A DNA stretch of 41,802 nucleotides from Bacteroidales bacterium (GCA_024400395.1 JAKSMW010000017.1:1-41802); one strand, 5' to 3'. Shown: positions 8,468 to 18,440, numbered from the stretch's first letter. Program-made: numbers and translations. The notes: generated by a model not told the origin, from the letters alone.

Positions 8468-9175
8468 TTATTTCACATCTCTTTCCAAATCAATGCTTCC
8501 CAAATTGTTTTCTTTAATATTTTCAATGACTCCGTCTTTAAGATGAACAATCTTATTCGTCAGATTCGCTATTCCTCTCTCATGCGTCACGATAATCATC
8601 GTGATTCCAGAAGCGTTCACTTCACGAAGAATCTTCATCACCTCAACGGAAGTCTTGCTGTCAAGCGCACCCGTCGGCTCGTCGGCCAAGATGATTTTCG
8701 GCGACGTCACCAAAGCCCTCGCTATCGAGACACGCTGCTTCTGACCGCCAGAAAGCTCGTTGGGATAATGGTCGGCCCAGTCTTTCAGACCGAAACGGTC
8801 GAGATACTCCAACGCCATCTGATTGCGCTTCTTGCGAGGAACACCCTGATAAAACAACGGCAACGCCACATTCTCGACGGCAGTCTTGAACGGAATCAGA
8901 TTGAACGACTGAAATATGAAACCGATGAACCTGTTCCGAAACTCAGCCGCCTGATTTTCAGTGAGATTCTTCACCAACTTCCCGGCCAAATAATAGTTTC
9001 CCTCATCGTAATTGTCAAGAATACCTAATATATTCAACAACGTCGATTTCCCCGAACCCGACGCCCCCATGATGGAAACCAACTCGCCTTCCTCAACATT
9101 CAGGTCAATTCCTTTCAGCACATGCAACGGCTGCGCCCCGAAATATGTCTTGTTTATTCCTTCAAGTTTTATCAT
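8468..9175 (-). CDS. ABC transporter ATP-binding protein (MacB/LolD type)
   Basis: A 235-residue nucleotide-binding domain that powers the two permeases downstream. Walker A is GASGSGKST at residues 37-45. The Q-loop (FIFQSFNLI), signature motif LSGGQKQR, Walker B IILADEPTG with D-loop ALDSKT, and H-loop VTHE are all intact. It is the first gene of the five-gene efflux operon (ATPase, permease, permease, adaptor, TolC). A -7 promoter box lies 25 bases upstream of the start. The C-terminal extension after the ATPase core is short and charged. Confidence 0.92.
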   Translation of the reverse strand: MIKLEGINKTYFGAQPLHVLKGIDLNVEEGELVSIMGASGSGKSTLLNILGILDNYDEGNYYLAGKLVKNLTENQAAEFRNRFIGFIFQSFNLIPFKTAVENVALPLFYQGVPRKKRNQMALEYLDRFGLKDWADHYPNELSGGQKQRVSIARALVTSPKIILADEPTGALDSKTSVEVMKILREVNASGITMIIVTHERGIANLTNKIVHLKDGVIENIKENNLGSIDLERDVK

Positions 9176-9200
9176 ACTGTACTATTAAACTAATACACTG

Positions 9201-9208
9201 CAAAAATA
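9201..9208 (-). promoter_or_regulatory. -7 promoter box of the efflux operon
   Basis: The minus strand reads TATTTTTG, followed after about 25 bases by the ATPase start at 9175. The rest of the 180-bp spacer to the moxR gene is AT-rich and shows no other clear signal. Confidence 0.55.
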
Positions 9209-9355
9209 GTATTAATTTTTTACATGGAAAGAATTTTTTTATAAAAATTTTATCATAAAAGTAATTATTGAAAATATAATAAACGAAAACAAGTCGATTA
9301 TATTGACAATCAACTTGTTAGTTTTATTTTTAATAAAAATTTGCTTAAAAAATCG

Positions 9356-10315
9356 TTAAAAAAGCCTCGAAATTATCTCTTCAATTCTTATTCCTTCGGC
9401 CTGTGCGGTGTAGTTTCTTACCAAACGATGCCTCAAAACCGCCACGGCAACCTTCTTCACGTCCTCGATGTCGGGCGAATACTTGCCGCTCATCAGCGCA
9501 TTGGCTTTCGCTCCGATGATGAGATACTGCGATGCACGCGGACCTGCGCCCCAGCTGAGGTACTTGTTTGCCCATTCGTGGGCGCGTTCAGTGCCCGGAC
9601 GTGTCTTAGCCACCAAGCCGACTGCGTATTCGTAAACGTTGTCCGGAACCGGCACGCGACGGACGAGCTGCTGGAAATACAGAATCTCCTCGGCGTTCAT
9701 CACAGCCTCCACCTTATTGTTAACAGGTGTCGTGGTGCTTTTCACGACGGCGATTTCCTCTTCATAAGTCGGGTAATCGAGATTGAGGTTGAACATGAAA
9801 CGGTCGAGCTGCGCCTCCGGCAACGGATACGTCCCCTCCTGCTCTATCGGGTTCTGCGTGGCGAGCACGAAAAACGGTGCGCCGAGCCTGTACGTCTTGC
9901 CGGAAACGGTGACGTTTTTCTCCTGCATCGCTTCGAGAAGTGCGGCCTGCGTCTTGGGCGGCGTGCGGTTTATCTCGTCGGCGAGGACGATGTTCGCAAA
10001 GACAGGGCCTTTGACGAACTTGAACTGACGCGTCTCATCGAGGATTTCGGTTCCCACAATATCCGACGGCATCAGGTCGGGAGTGAACTGGATACGATTG
10101 AAACTCAATCCCAACGCCTGTCCTATTGTATTGATTAACAAAGTCTTTGCCAAACCAGGAACACCAACCAAAAGCACGTGACCCTGACAGAAGATAGACA
10201 AAATGGTATCATGAATCACGTCGTTCTGCCCGATTATGACCTTGCCGATCTCCTTTTTCAGTAAATTATATTTTTCAACCAAGGCTTTTGCGCCTTCTAC
10301 ATCTGAATTGTACAT
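9356..10315 (-). CDS. MoxR-family AAA+ ATPase
   Basis: A MoxR-type AAA+ ATPase, about 319 residues from the chosen start. It has Walker A GVPGLAKT, the MoxR-typical QFTPDLMPSDIVGTEI, Walker B VLADEINRTPPKTQAALLEAMQE and sensor 1 VLATQNPIEQEGTYPLPEAQLDRFM. MoxR proteins act as chaperone-like ATPases in assembly of other complexes, often with VWA-domain partners; none is encoded in the window. Three Met starts are possible: 10372, 10336 and 10315. The first two overlap the 3' end of the upstream PPIase gene; I chose 10315, just after that stop, but 10336 (overlapping by 14 bases) is equally plausible. It is the last gene of the guaB-PPIase cluster. Confidence 0.85.
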   Translation of the reverse strand: MYNSDVEGAKALVEKYNLLKKEIGKVIIGQNDVIHDTILSIFCQGHVLLVGVPGLAKTLLINTIGQALGLSFNRIQFTPDLMPSDIVGTEILDETRQFKFVKGPVFANIVLADEINRTPPKTQAALLEAMQEKNVTVSGKTYRLGAPFFVLATQNPIEQEGTYPLPEAQLDRFMFNLNLDYPTYEEEIAVVKSTTTPVNNKVEAVMNAEEILYFQQLVRRVPVPDNVYEYAVGLVAKTRPGTERAHEWANKYLSWGAGPRASQYLIIGAKANALMSGKYSPDIEDVKKVAVAVLRHRLVRNYTAQAEGIRIEEIISRLF

Positions 10316-10322
10316 CTCCGAA

Positions 10323-11678
10323 TTATTTTGAAACATTCCAGTCAAATTGGAAATCGCAGTCGCAGAAATCATCGCAGATACTCACGAATGACTTGTTTGA
10401 CTTAGCCTTAATCCATTTGTTGATAGCCTCCTCACGTTTTTTCTGCATCGTCCACTGATGAATCAGCGCATAGTCATCTTTCAAGTTTGCCTTGTGCGGT
10501 TTCGTTTTCCTCTTGATAAGCAGCAACCTGTAAGCGTCCTTGTCTTTTTTCGTTTTCATCGGGACGGGTCCGCTCACCTCGCCGACAGCGAGTCGGTTGA
10601 TGACAACGGAGACCGACTGGTCGAGGTCTTCCGGTGCGAACAGCGTGCTGCCGGTCATCTCGTTTACGAGAACGCCTCCGCTCACCTTGTCGTCTTCATC
10701 GCTGAACTTCCTCACCGCCTCGTCAAACGTCATGCTGTCGTTTCTGATGAGGTTCGCTATTGAATCCAATTCCAAATAAGCCTTCTGCAAGGCTTCCGGC
10801 GACACCTTCACCGTCATCAGGATATGACGCACGTTCACATAGTCGCCGCGACGTTCGATGAGCTGCAGGATATGGAAACCGAACTCTGTTTCAATGACTT
10901 CCGATATTTCACCTTCTTTCAAAGTGAACGCCGTCGCCTCAAATTCCGGTGCGAACTCGCCTCTTCCGTGGAATCCGAGTTCGCCGCCTTTCTTCGCCGA
11001 GCCAGGGTCTTCGGAATACAGAAGCGCCATCGTAGAGAACCTCTCGCCTTTCAGAATCCTGCTTCTCAACTGATAAAGCTTGTCCTTCACCGCAAGTTTT
11101 TCATCCAAGGTGATAGGCGGTTTCTTCACCAACTCGGCAATCTCGTATTCGGAGTTTATCATCGGTATCGAGTCCTTCGGAATTTCCCTGTAAAAATCGC
11201 GGACATCGCCCGGTGTCGCGGAAACGCCTTCGACAATCTTGGCCTGAACCTGTTCGGAGAGATACCTGTTCTTCAAAATAGTTGCCATCTCCTCCTTGAT
11301 TTCAGCCATCGTCTTGCTGTACATCTTTTCCAAAGCCTCCTCCGAACCGAGTTGCGAGACAAAATATTTAATTCTCTGGCTCACTTCATTTTCAATCTGT
11401 TCCGGGGTGATTTCGATACTGTCGAGTTCAGCCTGATTGAGCAGAAGTTTCTGGAAAAGCAAATCTTCAAGGATCCGGCATCTGATGCTGTGCGCGCTTC
11501 CTTTTATGCCGCCCTGAAGACGATATTGCATGTACTGCTGCTCAATGTCCGATTGCAGGATAATGTTCTGTCCGACGACAGCCACAACCCTGTCGATAAC
11601 CTGCGCTTCCTGTGCGTAAACGTTTGTTTTACAGAAGGTAAGCAATATCGCAATAATTAAAAAACGTCTGAGTCTCAT
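10323..11678 (-). CDS. SurA-like periplasmic peptidylprolyl isomerase
   Basis: A 451-residue exported PPIase with signal peptide (residues 1-22, ending NVYA). A SurA-type N-terminal chaperone region (VDRVVAVVGQNIILQSDIEQQ, residues 28-48) is followed by two parvulin-like PPIC regions (about 175-275, with FSTMALLYSEDPGSAKKGGELGFHGRGE and ETEFGFHILQLIERRGD, then a more divergent one about 278-380). Such proteins escort unfolded outer-membrane proteins through the periplasm. It lies in an operon with a large PPIase, a small lipoprotein and a MoxR ATPase. The gene symbol surA is not assigned because orthology to the enterobacterial protein is only by domain. Confidence 0.88.
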   Translation of the reverse strand: MRLRRFLIIAILLTFCKTNVYAQEAQVIDRVVAVVGQNIILQSDIEQQYMQYRLQGGIKGSAHSIRCRILEDLLFQKLLLNQAELDSIEITPEQIENEVSQRIKYFVSQLGSEEALEKMYSKTMAEIKEEMATILKNRYLSEQVQAKIVEGVSATPGDVRDFYREIPKDSIPMINSEYEIAELVKKPPITLDEKLAVKDKLYQLRSRILKGERFSTMALLYSEDPGSAKKGGELGFHGRGEFAPEFEATAFTLKEGEISEVIETEFGFHILQLIERRGDYVNVRHILMTVKVSPEALQKAYLELDSIANLIRNDSMTFDEAVRKFSDEDDKVSGGVLVNEMTGSTLFAPEDLDQSVSVVINRLAVGEVSGPVPMKTKKDKDAYRLLLIKRKTKPHKANLKDDYALIHQWTMQKKREEAINKWIKAKSNKSFVSICDDFCDCDFQFDWNVSK

Positions 11679-11689
11679 AACAAATAAAT

Positions 11690-12208
11690 TTAGTAAATCT
11701 CGAATGCGCGTTCCTTCACCGCCTTGTTGTAAAGCCCGTCATTCATCTTTTTCAGGAAGTCTTTCTTTCTCTTGTTCAACAAGATATAACGAATCGCTTC
11801 TTTGTCAACCGACAATGTGTCGGCTCCGCAATAGGCCATTATTTCTTCTTCCGAAACGACAGTGTCGAGATTCTGTTCAACCAATTCACTTTCATATCTG
11901 AAGATAATCAGTGAGTTACGATAGTCTTCGATTTGTTGCGAGAAGTCAAGCTGTTCTTTGCTCAGGTTGGCTTCCGCCTGATGGATAAGGAGCTGTCGGC
12001 GAACCCACGTGTCGATGAACGACCGAGCATTGACGATGCTGTCGTTGGCTGTGATGCCGTCGTACATGACAGCTTTCAGGTCCGACTGATACAGGTTCCT
12101 GCCGTAAACCGTCGCCACAATTTTGTCGCCGTTGGATTTTTTGTAAAAATTCTGACATGATGTCAAAACGGCACAAAAAAGCAGACAAAGCCCCAATCTC
12201 TTCATCAT
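11690..12208 (-). CDS. Small lipoprotein of the PPIase operon
   Basis: A 172-residue predicted lipoprotein: signal peptide MMKRLGLCLLFCAVLTSC with lipobox LTSC (Cys18). The mature part, beginning NFYKKSNGDKIVATVYGRNLYQSDL, resembles the N-terminal half of SurA/PpiD chaperones (a short strand then helices) but no parvulin domain follows. Its ATG directly abuts the stop of the large PPIase gene upstream (TAG ATG), and 11 bases separate it from the SurA-like gene downstream, so it is co-translated with both. A role as a membrane-anchored, catalysis-free chaperone is inference. Confidence 0.72.
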   Translation of the reverse strand: MMKRLGLCLLFCAVLTSCQNFYKKSNGDKIVATVYGRNLYQSDLKAVMYDGITANDSIVNARSFIDTWVRRQLLIHQAEANLSKEQLDFSQQIEDYRNSLIIFRYESELVEQNLDTVVSEEEIMAYCGADTLSVDKEAIRYILLNKRKKDFLKKMNDGLYNKAVKERAFEIY

Positions 12209-14215
12209 CTATCTATAATATTCCCTCACCTGATTCAAAACGGCCTCGTTGACGGAGACCGGATATTTCTCCTTAAGCTCTTTGATCCATTCCTGTTCAA
12301 GCTGTGCCTGATATGCTGAAGTGATGATTCCTCTCACCTCCTTGAATTTCTTCGGCTCCGGTTCGAGGATTTCAAGCATCTTGTAAATGTAGAATGCTTT
12401 GTCAATATTGGAATAAACCTGAATCTCCGTGGTCGGGGCCCATTCCACAGCGTCGATGTATTTGTTATCACCTTTCTGGAAGAATGAGGTTTTCGCAGAA
12501 GCGCCGGAGAATCTCTTGTCTGACTTTATGATTGCCCTGATTGAATCCGACGTCAGTTTTTCATCTAAGAAATAAGTCAGTGTGTCAACCAGTTCTTCTT
12601 TTGTCGTGGTGATTACGGTTGTTTTCACGCGTTCGCCCCACATGTATTCGTCTTTGTGCTTCTCATAATAGTTGTTGAGGCCGGCGGTGTCTTTCGTTGC
12701 CTTGTTCCACACTTCTTTCTCCATGAGGTCGAAGAGCAGTATGCCGTCATGATATTCCTGGACGAGCAAATTGAATTCAGGATATTTCGTTTCAAGATGT
12801 GAGTCTTCGTATGCGAAAACCGTCTCTTTCACAAACTTGTCGTAAAGAGTGTAGGCGTATGCCTCCGGTGACAGGAACGGTTCCTGTTTCTGGTTTTTCT
12901 CGATATAGCCGATGAAGTCATTGACTGTGAAGTTTTCATCGTTAATGTTGAAAAGGACCTTGTTCACATCGACTGAAGGAGATACCACGAAAGCTCCGTC
13001 GTTGAGGGTGCTGTCAATCGTTGCGATGAATTTGTCCTTGACCTTGACGTACTCCTTGAAGTTGTTTTCTTTCATAAGACGTTTCAGCACAACCTCGTCG
13101 CTGACGTTGGCGCGCATGTCTTTCTCAACGCGTTTCTTGATGTTTTCTTTCTCCTTGTCGAAACTGTCTATTCCTGATGAAGACATGAATCTCACAATAT
13201 GATAGCCGTAACTTGTCTTTATCGGCTTGGCTATCTCGTTTTCTTTCAAGCCTTTGAGTGTCGCGATAAATTCAGGCACAATCTGACTCACCCTGAATGG
13301 AGTGAGCATACCGTTGTTGATGACGGTGCCTTTGTCTTCCGTGTATTTCCTCACGATGAGATGCCAGTTTTTCCCGTCTTCATCAATTTCATTGTAGATA
13401 TTGTTGATTTTCTCTCTGACGATCGAATCGGCCTTGGTGGGGTCGTTTTCGTCAACAGCGAGGAAGATGTGTGCTGCCTTGATCGTCCCGAAGGCCGGGG
13501 TCTTGCTGTTCACCTTGATGATATGATAACCGAAATTTGAGCGCATCGGCATTGAAATCTCGCCTTCTTTTGTGTTATATGCGCCTGTCTCAAACGGATA
13601 AACCATGTCGAACGCGGTGAAATATCCGAGGTATCCGCGGTTTCCCTTGTAGGCGCGTTGTTTGCCCGGAATCTCCTTGTGGTCGCGGGCCGAAGGGTCG
13701 TCGGAGACTTCAACGGCCACGTCGTTGAAATCCTCGCCTTTCATGATACGCTCACGGATCTTCATGGCTTTGTTGTAAGCCTTGAGGGTGTCGGCGGGAA
13801 CGGCGTGCTCGTCACATTTTATCAGGATGTGCGACGCGCTGATGTCCCATTTCATGCGTTCGTAAGCCTCCTCAACGAGATATTCCGTCGCCTCGTCATT
13901 AGAGAAATAAGGCTTGGCGAGCTGCTTGCGGTAGCCGTTCAGCTCCTTCACGAACTTGGCGGCGGTGTCCATCCCCTGACTCTGCGCCTCGATGACTTTC
14001 AACTTGAATGTCGTGAACAGGTCGAGATATTCATCGACCGACTTCTTGTCGAGAACCTCGCCGTTGACGTTGTTCTTTTCGTATATCCCCATGAACTCAC
14101 CTGCGGTGATTTGCTTGTCGCCGATGGTCATCATGGTCTCTGATTTCCAGCTCTGGGCTGAAACAATCGCCGGCATCATTGCCAACATCAATGCTAAAAC
14201 TCTTAATTTTTTCAT
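12209..14215 (-). CDS. Large parvulin-type peptidylprolyl isomerase
   Basis: A 668-residue exported protein with signal peptide (residues 1-20, MKKLRVLALMLAMMPAIVSA). It has a SurA-like N-terminal segment (MTIGDKQITAGEFMGIYEKNN), a first PPIC domain near residues 130-230 (ASHILIKCDEHAVPADTLKA, YKGNRGYLGYFTAFDMVYPFE, SNFGYHIIKV), and a second near 235-350 (AAHIFLAVDENDPTKADS, TSYGYHIVRFMSSSG). The C-terminal 300 residues are helical and without recognised domain. It probably works with the two downstream genes on outer-membrane or T9SS client folding. Confidence 0.87.
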   Translation of the reverse strand: MKKLRVLALMLAMMPAIVSAQSWKSETMMTIGDKQITAGEFMGIYEKNNVNGEVLDKKSVDEYLDLFTTFKLKVIEAQSQGMDTAAKFVKELNGYRKQLAKPYFSNDEATEYLVEEAYERMKWDISASHILIKCDEHAVPADTLKAYNKAMKIRERIMKGEDFNDVAVEVSDDPSARDHKEIPGKQRAYKGNRGYLGYFTAFDMVYPFETGAYNTKEGEISMPMRSNFGYHIIKVNSKTPAFGTIKAAHIFLAVDENDPTKADSIVREKINNIYNEIDEDGKNWHLIVRKYTEDKGTVINNGMLTPFRVSQIVPEFIATLKGLKENEIAKPIKTSYGYHIVRFMSSSGIDSFDKEKENIKKRVEKDMRANVSDEVVLKRLMKENNFKEYVKVKDKFIATIDSTLNDGAFVVSPSVDVNKVLFNINDENFTVNDFIGYIEKNQKQEPFLSPEAYAYTLYDKFVKETVFAYEDSHLETKYPEFNLLVQEYHDGILLFDLMEKEVWNKATKDTAGLNNYYEKHKDEYMWGERVKTTVITTTKEELVDTLTYFLDEKLTSDSIRAIIKSDKRFSGASAKTSFFQKGDNKYIDAVEWAPTTEIQVYSNIDKAFYIYKMLEILEPEPKKFKEVRGIITSAYQAQLEQEWIKELKEKYPVSVNEAVLNQVREYYR

Positions 14216-14228
14216 ATTTTCATTTTAT

Positions 14229-14304
14229 AAACCGCCGTGCGGTTTCTCATTATTAATAATCAATTTCGTTCACCTTCTACGGATGTGGAACCGCTGACGC
14301 GGTT
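14229..14304. repeat. Two hairpins in the guaB-PPIase spacer (includes dyad repeat copy 2)
   Basis: The spacer holds AAACCGC-CGT-GCGGTTT (14229-14245) and AACCGC-TGAC-GCGGTT (14289-14304). The second is part of a 30-bp segment (14275-14304) nearly identical to 5710-5739. The two hairpins share stem sequence, so they may also pair with each other. Possible role: processing or partial termination between guaB and the PPIase genes. Confidence 0.55.
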
Positions 14305-14321
14305 ATCAGGTTTCACCCAGA

Positions 14322-15824
<1,503 letters not shown>

Positions 15825-15863
15825 TTATTAACGTTGATTTATTTTCCAAATTTTATTAATTTG

Positions 15864-15871
15864 CAAAATTA
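15864..15871 (-). promoter_or_regulatory. -7 promoter box of guaB
   Basis: The minus strand reads TAATTTTG. The resulting leader of about 63 bases is long for this genome and could hold regulation; it contains ACCGAAACCGGTTT close to the start codon (15810-15823), a short dyad. Bases 15880-16055 show nothing else convincing. Confidence 0.5.
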
Positions 15872-16057
15872 TAAAAAAAAATTCAACGTCCGACTTAAAT
15901 TTTCAATAACTTCACAAAACTTTTTAAAATTTTTCTACGTCTGAAAATCATTTTGGAAAATAGGAAATGTTTTGGCAATAATCACGGCGGCGTTGATGTT
16001 AAGTGCCTGCTGTAACAAATCTAACAAATATTGAATTTAAAGTTTTTAAATTGGAAA

Positions 16058-16087
16058 AGTGCCGTCATCACGACGACACTTTTTTTC
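16058..16087. terminator. Bidirectional intrinsic terminator
   Basis: An imperfect hairpin AGTG-c-CGTC / GACG-a-CACT with loop ATCAC, followed on the plus strand by seven T. On the minus strand the same hairpin is followed by TTTT and would end the hypothetical gene at 16140. Confidence 0.6.
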
Positions 16088-16139
16088 AATAAATGATAAA
16101 CATCAACTATTTGAATTTATACACAATTTTTTAATTTAT

Positions 16140-16664
16140 TTATGCTTTCAATTCTTCAATAAGTTTTTCCGCATCATCACCGCGGAATACATAGATTTCG
16201 GAACACGGTTTGTATTCAAACGGCTCGTATTTATGCACCTGCACGGCGATATAGTTTCTGTCGAATGAAAAATAGAAAATCAATTGGACGTTGCCGTCTG
16301 ACTGCCTTTGCACATTACGCAATCCGCTGAACGATTTGTTCGCCAAAGCTACTTTTATTTCATGTAAGTCATTGGCATTATAAAAGATACGGTCTTTCGA
16401 CACCACAGAATTAGTCGTGGTGTCTATCATCTTTTCTCTCTGTGCAAAAAACAAATACAGTGCTATACCGATGGCTATGACACCGAAAAATATCTCTGTT
16501 GAAGAACCAAGATTACTCTCCACTTTGCCTGACAAAATGAATAACGTGACGGCCAAAATCAAAAGAACGACACCTGACATTATAGAGGTGATATTTGTTT
16601 TTTTCTCCACATCGGGGAGATCGCAATTGTTTATATTTTCTGCTAAAATTGTTATAGTATTCAT
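16140..16664 (-). CDS. Hypothetical membrane protein
   Basis: A 174-residue protein with two adjacent membrane helices (about residues 30-47, SGVVLLILAVTLFILSG, and 57-74, IFFGVIAIGIALYLFFA) followed by a soluble domain (residues 80-174) with mixed strands and a charged end, RGDDAEKLIEELKA. The frame is open to 16703, but a -7 box at 16680-16687 lies inside that extension, so the ATG at 16664 is preferred. The soluble domain is probably cytoplasmic. I do not recognise the family. Confidence 0.6.
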   Translation of the reverse strand: MNTITILAENINNCDLPDVEKKTNITSIMSGVVLLILAVTLFILSGKVESNLGSSTEIFFGVIAIGIALYLFFAQREKMIDTTTNSVVSKDRIFYNANDLHEIKVALANKSFSGLRNVQRQSDGNVQLIFYFSFDRNYIAVQVHKYEPFEYKPCSEIYVFRGDDAEKLIEELKA

Positions 16665-16679
16665 AAAATTAAAATTTGA

Positions 16680-16687
16680 CAAATTTA
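16680..16687 (-). promoter_or_regulatory. -7 promoter box
   Basis: The minus strand reads TAAATTTG, 15 bases upstream of the ATG at 16664. It supports the shorter start of the hypothetical membrane protein. Confidence 0.4.
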
Positions 16688-16754
16688 TTAATTGCAACAG
16701 CATTAAGCCATCGCATAATGAAATATTCTCTTATATCTAATCATTAACCTTTTA

Positions 16755-17126
16755 TCAAATTATCAGATGCCTCAGCATTACCACGAAGAAATCGTTGGGC
16801 GAGGCGAAGCAGCACAGCGACTGCGGTGAGGTCTTTGGTCCGAAAAACTTGAAATTGATTGGGTACCGTTTTGGAATCACGGTGTTGTTGGTCGTGGTTT
16901 GAACTTTTTTCAGCGTCGTAAACTGGACGTGCGGCGCAGGAATTGAATTCTGAAAATGCGGGGCTGTCATCTCACCACGCGGCGCGTTGAACGACGTCTC
17001 CATCATGTCACGCACCTCACCACTGATATCCGCCGACACTTCATTTTGCGTCAAATACGGATACATCATGTTGATAACCAAGCACGTGGCTATGGCGACA
17101 ATGATATGTACGAGATGTTTTTTCAT
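16755..17126 (-). CDS. Hypothetical exported or membrane-anchored protein
   Basis: A 123-residue protein with one N-terminal hydrophobic segment (residues 5-22, LVHIIVAIATCLVINMMY) that may be a signal anchor. The rest is polar, with SADISGEVRDMMETSF and a hydrophobic C-terminus FFVVMLRHLII. No family is recognised. A -7 box TAACTTTG lies 16 bases upstream of the start, which supports expression. Confidence 0.5.
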   Translation of the reverse strand: MKKHLVHIIVAIATCLVINMMYPYLTQNEVSADISGEVRDMMETSFNAPRGEMTAPHFQNSIPAPHVQFTTLKKVQTTTNNTVIPKRYPINFKFFGPKTSPQSLCCFASPNDFFVVMLRHLII

Positions 17127-17142
17127 TTCAAAATTCGATTTG

Positions 17143-17150
17143 CAAAGTTA
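17143..17150 (-). promoter_or_regulatory. -7 promoter box of the hypothetical gene at 16755
   Basis: The minus strand reads TAACTTTG, 16 bases before the ATG at 17126. Confidence 0.5.
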
Positions 17151-17222
17151 TGAACATTCTCGACACTATGACACATATTTTAAAAAATTGTTCAAAATTA
17201 AATGTCATTTTTAAATTTTATC

Positions 17223-17230
17223 TATTTTTG
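17223..17230 (+). promoter_or_regulatory. -7 promoter box of the LD-carboxypeptidase gene
   Basis: The plus strand reads TATTTTTG, 14 bases before the ATG at 17245. It is divergent from the promoter at 17143-17150. Confidence 0.5.
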
Positions 17231-17244
17231 GAAAAAATTTGAAC

Positions 17245-18057
17245 ATGATTTCACCGGAATATCTGACAATAAATTCAAAAATTGCATTGGTCGCACCGGC
17301 ACGGAAAATCAGCCGCGAAGAGATAAAATGCGCCGTCGATTGGATAAAAGACAAAGGCTTCATTCCTGTTTATGACGACAGGTTATTTGCTGAATATCAT
17401 CAACTTGCGGGCGATGACGACTTCCGCGCGTCGGTGCTTCAAGACTATCTCGACCGCGCCGACATCGCCGCCATCTTATGCGTCCGAGGCGGCTACGGGA
17501 CGATAAGGATAATCGACAAACTCGACTTCACGGAATTTGAACAACACCCGAAATGGATTGTCGGCTACAGCGACGTGACGGTGCTTCACGCGAAGATGCA
17601 ACAGCTTGGTTATCAGAGCATTCACGCCACGATGCCGATAAATTTCCCGAACAACACCAAAGAATCGCTTGATTCATTATACGACGCTTTGATTGGTAAG
17701 AAGCGCAAAACAGATTGTGTAAATGGAGAGATTGTCGGCGGAAACCTCTCGGTTCTGTATTCAATGCTTGGCTCTGATTTGTTTCCCGACACCGACGGCA
17801 AGTGGCTGTTTATCGAGGACTTGGACGAATACCTCTACCACATCGACCGCATGATGACGGCGTTGAAACGAGCCGGGAAGCTCGCTCATCTGAAAGGCCT
17901 GGTTGTCGGGGCGTTCACGCAGATGCACGACAACGCCGTTCCATTCGGCATGACCGCGAAAGAAATCATTTTAGAGAAAGTGAAAGACTATGATTATCAG
18001 GTCATCTGTGATTTTCCGGCAGGGCATATCAACGACAACAGGGCGGTGGTTTTTTGA
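17245..18057 (+). CDS. LD-carboxypeptidase (S66 family), C-terminally shortened
   Basis: Muramoyltetrapeptide LD-carboxypeptidase, which removes the terminal D-Ala from tetrapeptides during murein recycling. The Ser-Glu-His triad is visible: Ser109 in VGYSD, Glu191 in FIEDLDEYLYHIDR and His261 in FPAGHINDN. The protein is 270 residues from the ATG at 17245 (a TTG two codons upstream is not used). Family members normally continue about 20-35 residues beyond the GHxxDN motif with a final strand. Here the frame stops after NRAVVF, exactly where an intergenic repeat (18057-18096) begins. Activity may be retained because the triad is intact, but the end is atypical. Confidence 0.85.
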   Translation: MISPEYLTINSKIALVAPARKISREEIKCAVDWIKDKGFIPVYDDRLFAEYHQLAGDDDFRASVLQDYLDRADIAAILCVRGGYGTIRIIDKLDFTEFEQHPKWIVGYSDVTVLHAKMQQLGYQSIHATMPINFPNNTKESLDSLYDALIGKKRKTDCVNGEIVGGNLSVLYSMLGSDLFPDTDGKWLFIEDLDEYLYHIDRMMTALKRAGKLAHLKGLVVGAFTQMHDNAVPFGMTAKEIILEKVKDYDYQVICDFPAGHINDNRAVVF

Positions 18058-18096
18058 CACAAGTTGCACGAGTTTTTAACACAAGCTGCACGAGTG
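18057..18096. repeat. Intergenic CACAAGTTGCACGAG repeat, copy B
   Basis: Two units, CACAAGTTGCACGAG and CACAAGCTGCACGAG, separated by TTTTTAA, match the copy at 2061-2106. It lies directly behind the early stop codon of the LD-carboxypeptidase and just downstream of the orphan antitoxin. Confidence 0.6.
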
Positions 18097-18099
18097 GTT

Positions 18100-18384
18100 T
18101 CAATTATTAACTTCCTTAATGATCTCATTGATTTCATCCAATGACAAATCCTGCAATCCTTCATCGGCAACTTGCTGGCGCATTGTTAAAAACGACTCCC
18201 ATGCTTTGGTGTTTCTCATTGATTGAGAAACTTTTATCTCAAATGGAATACGCTTTTCCCGCACTACAGCCTTCATAAAAACAGTAAAAGCGGCAGTGTA
18301 ATTAAAACCAAATTCGTTGCATAACGTTTCAAAATCATTTTTCAAATTGTCTTCAACTCTGAATGTTATTGTCGATTGTGCCAT
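18100..18384 (-). CDS. Orphan RelB/DinJ-family antitoxin
   Basis: A 94-residue protein with the RelB/DinJ ribbon-helix-helix pattern: a strand TITFRVEDNLKNDFETLCNE, then FGFNYTAAFTVFMKAVVREKRIPFEI, and an acidic C-terminal toxin-binding helix (LSLDEINEIIKEVNN). Such proteins bind operator DNA and neutralise a YafQ/RelE toxin that is normally encoded just downstream. Here no toxin follows: the next 40 bases are the repeat at 18057-18096 and then the convergent LD-carboxypeptidase. Loss of the toxin through the same rearrangement is plausible. Confidence 0.78.
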   Translation of the reverse strand: MAQSTITFRVEDNLKNDFETLCNEFGFNYTAAFTVFMKAVVREKRIPFEIKVSQSMRNTKAWESFLTMRQQVADEGLQDLSLDEINEIIKEVNN

Positions 18385-18401
18385 ATTTTAAATTTTTACT
18401 G

Positions 18402-18409
18402 CAAAAATA
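18402..18409 (-). promoter_or_regulatory. -7 promoter box of the orphan antitoxin
   Basis: The minus strand reads TATTTTTG, 17 bases upstream of the ATG at 18384. Confidence 0.5.
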
Positions 18410-18440
18410 CATATAATATTTTACATTAGCAGTATTTTTG

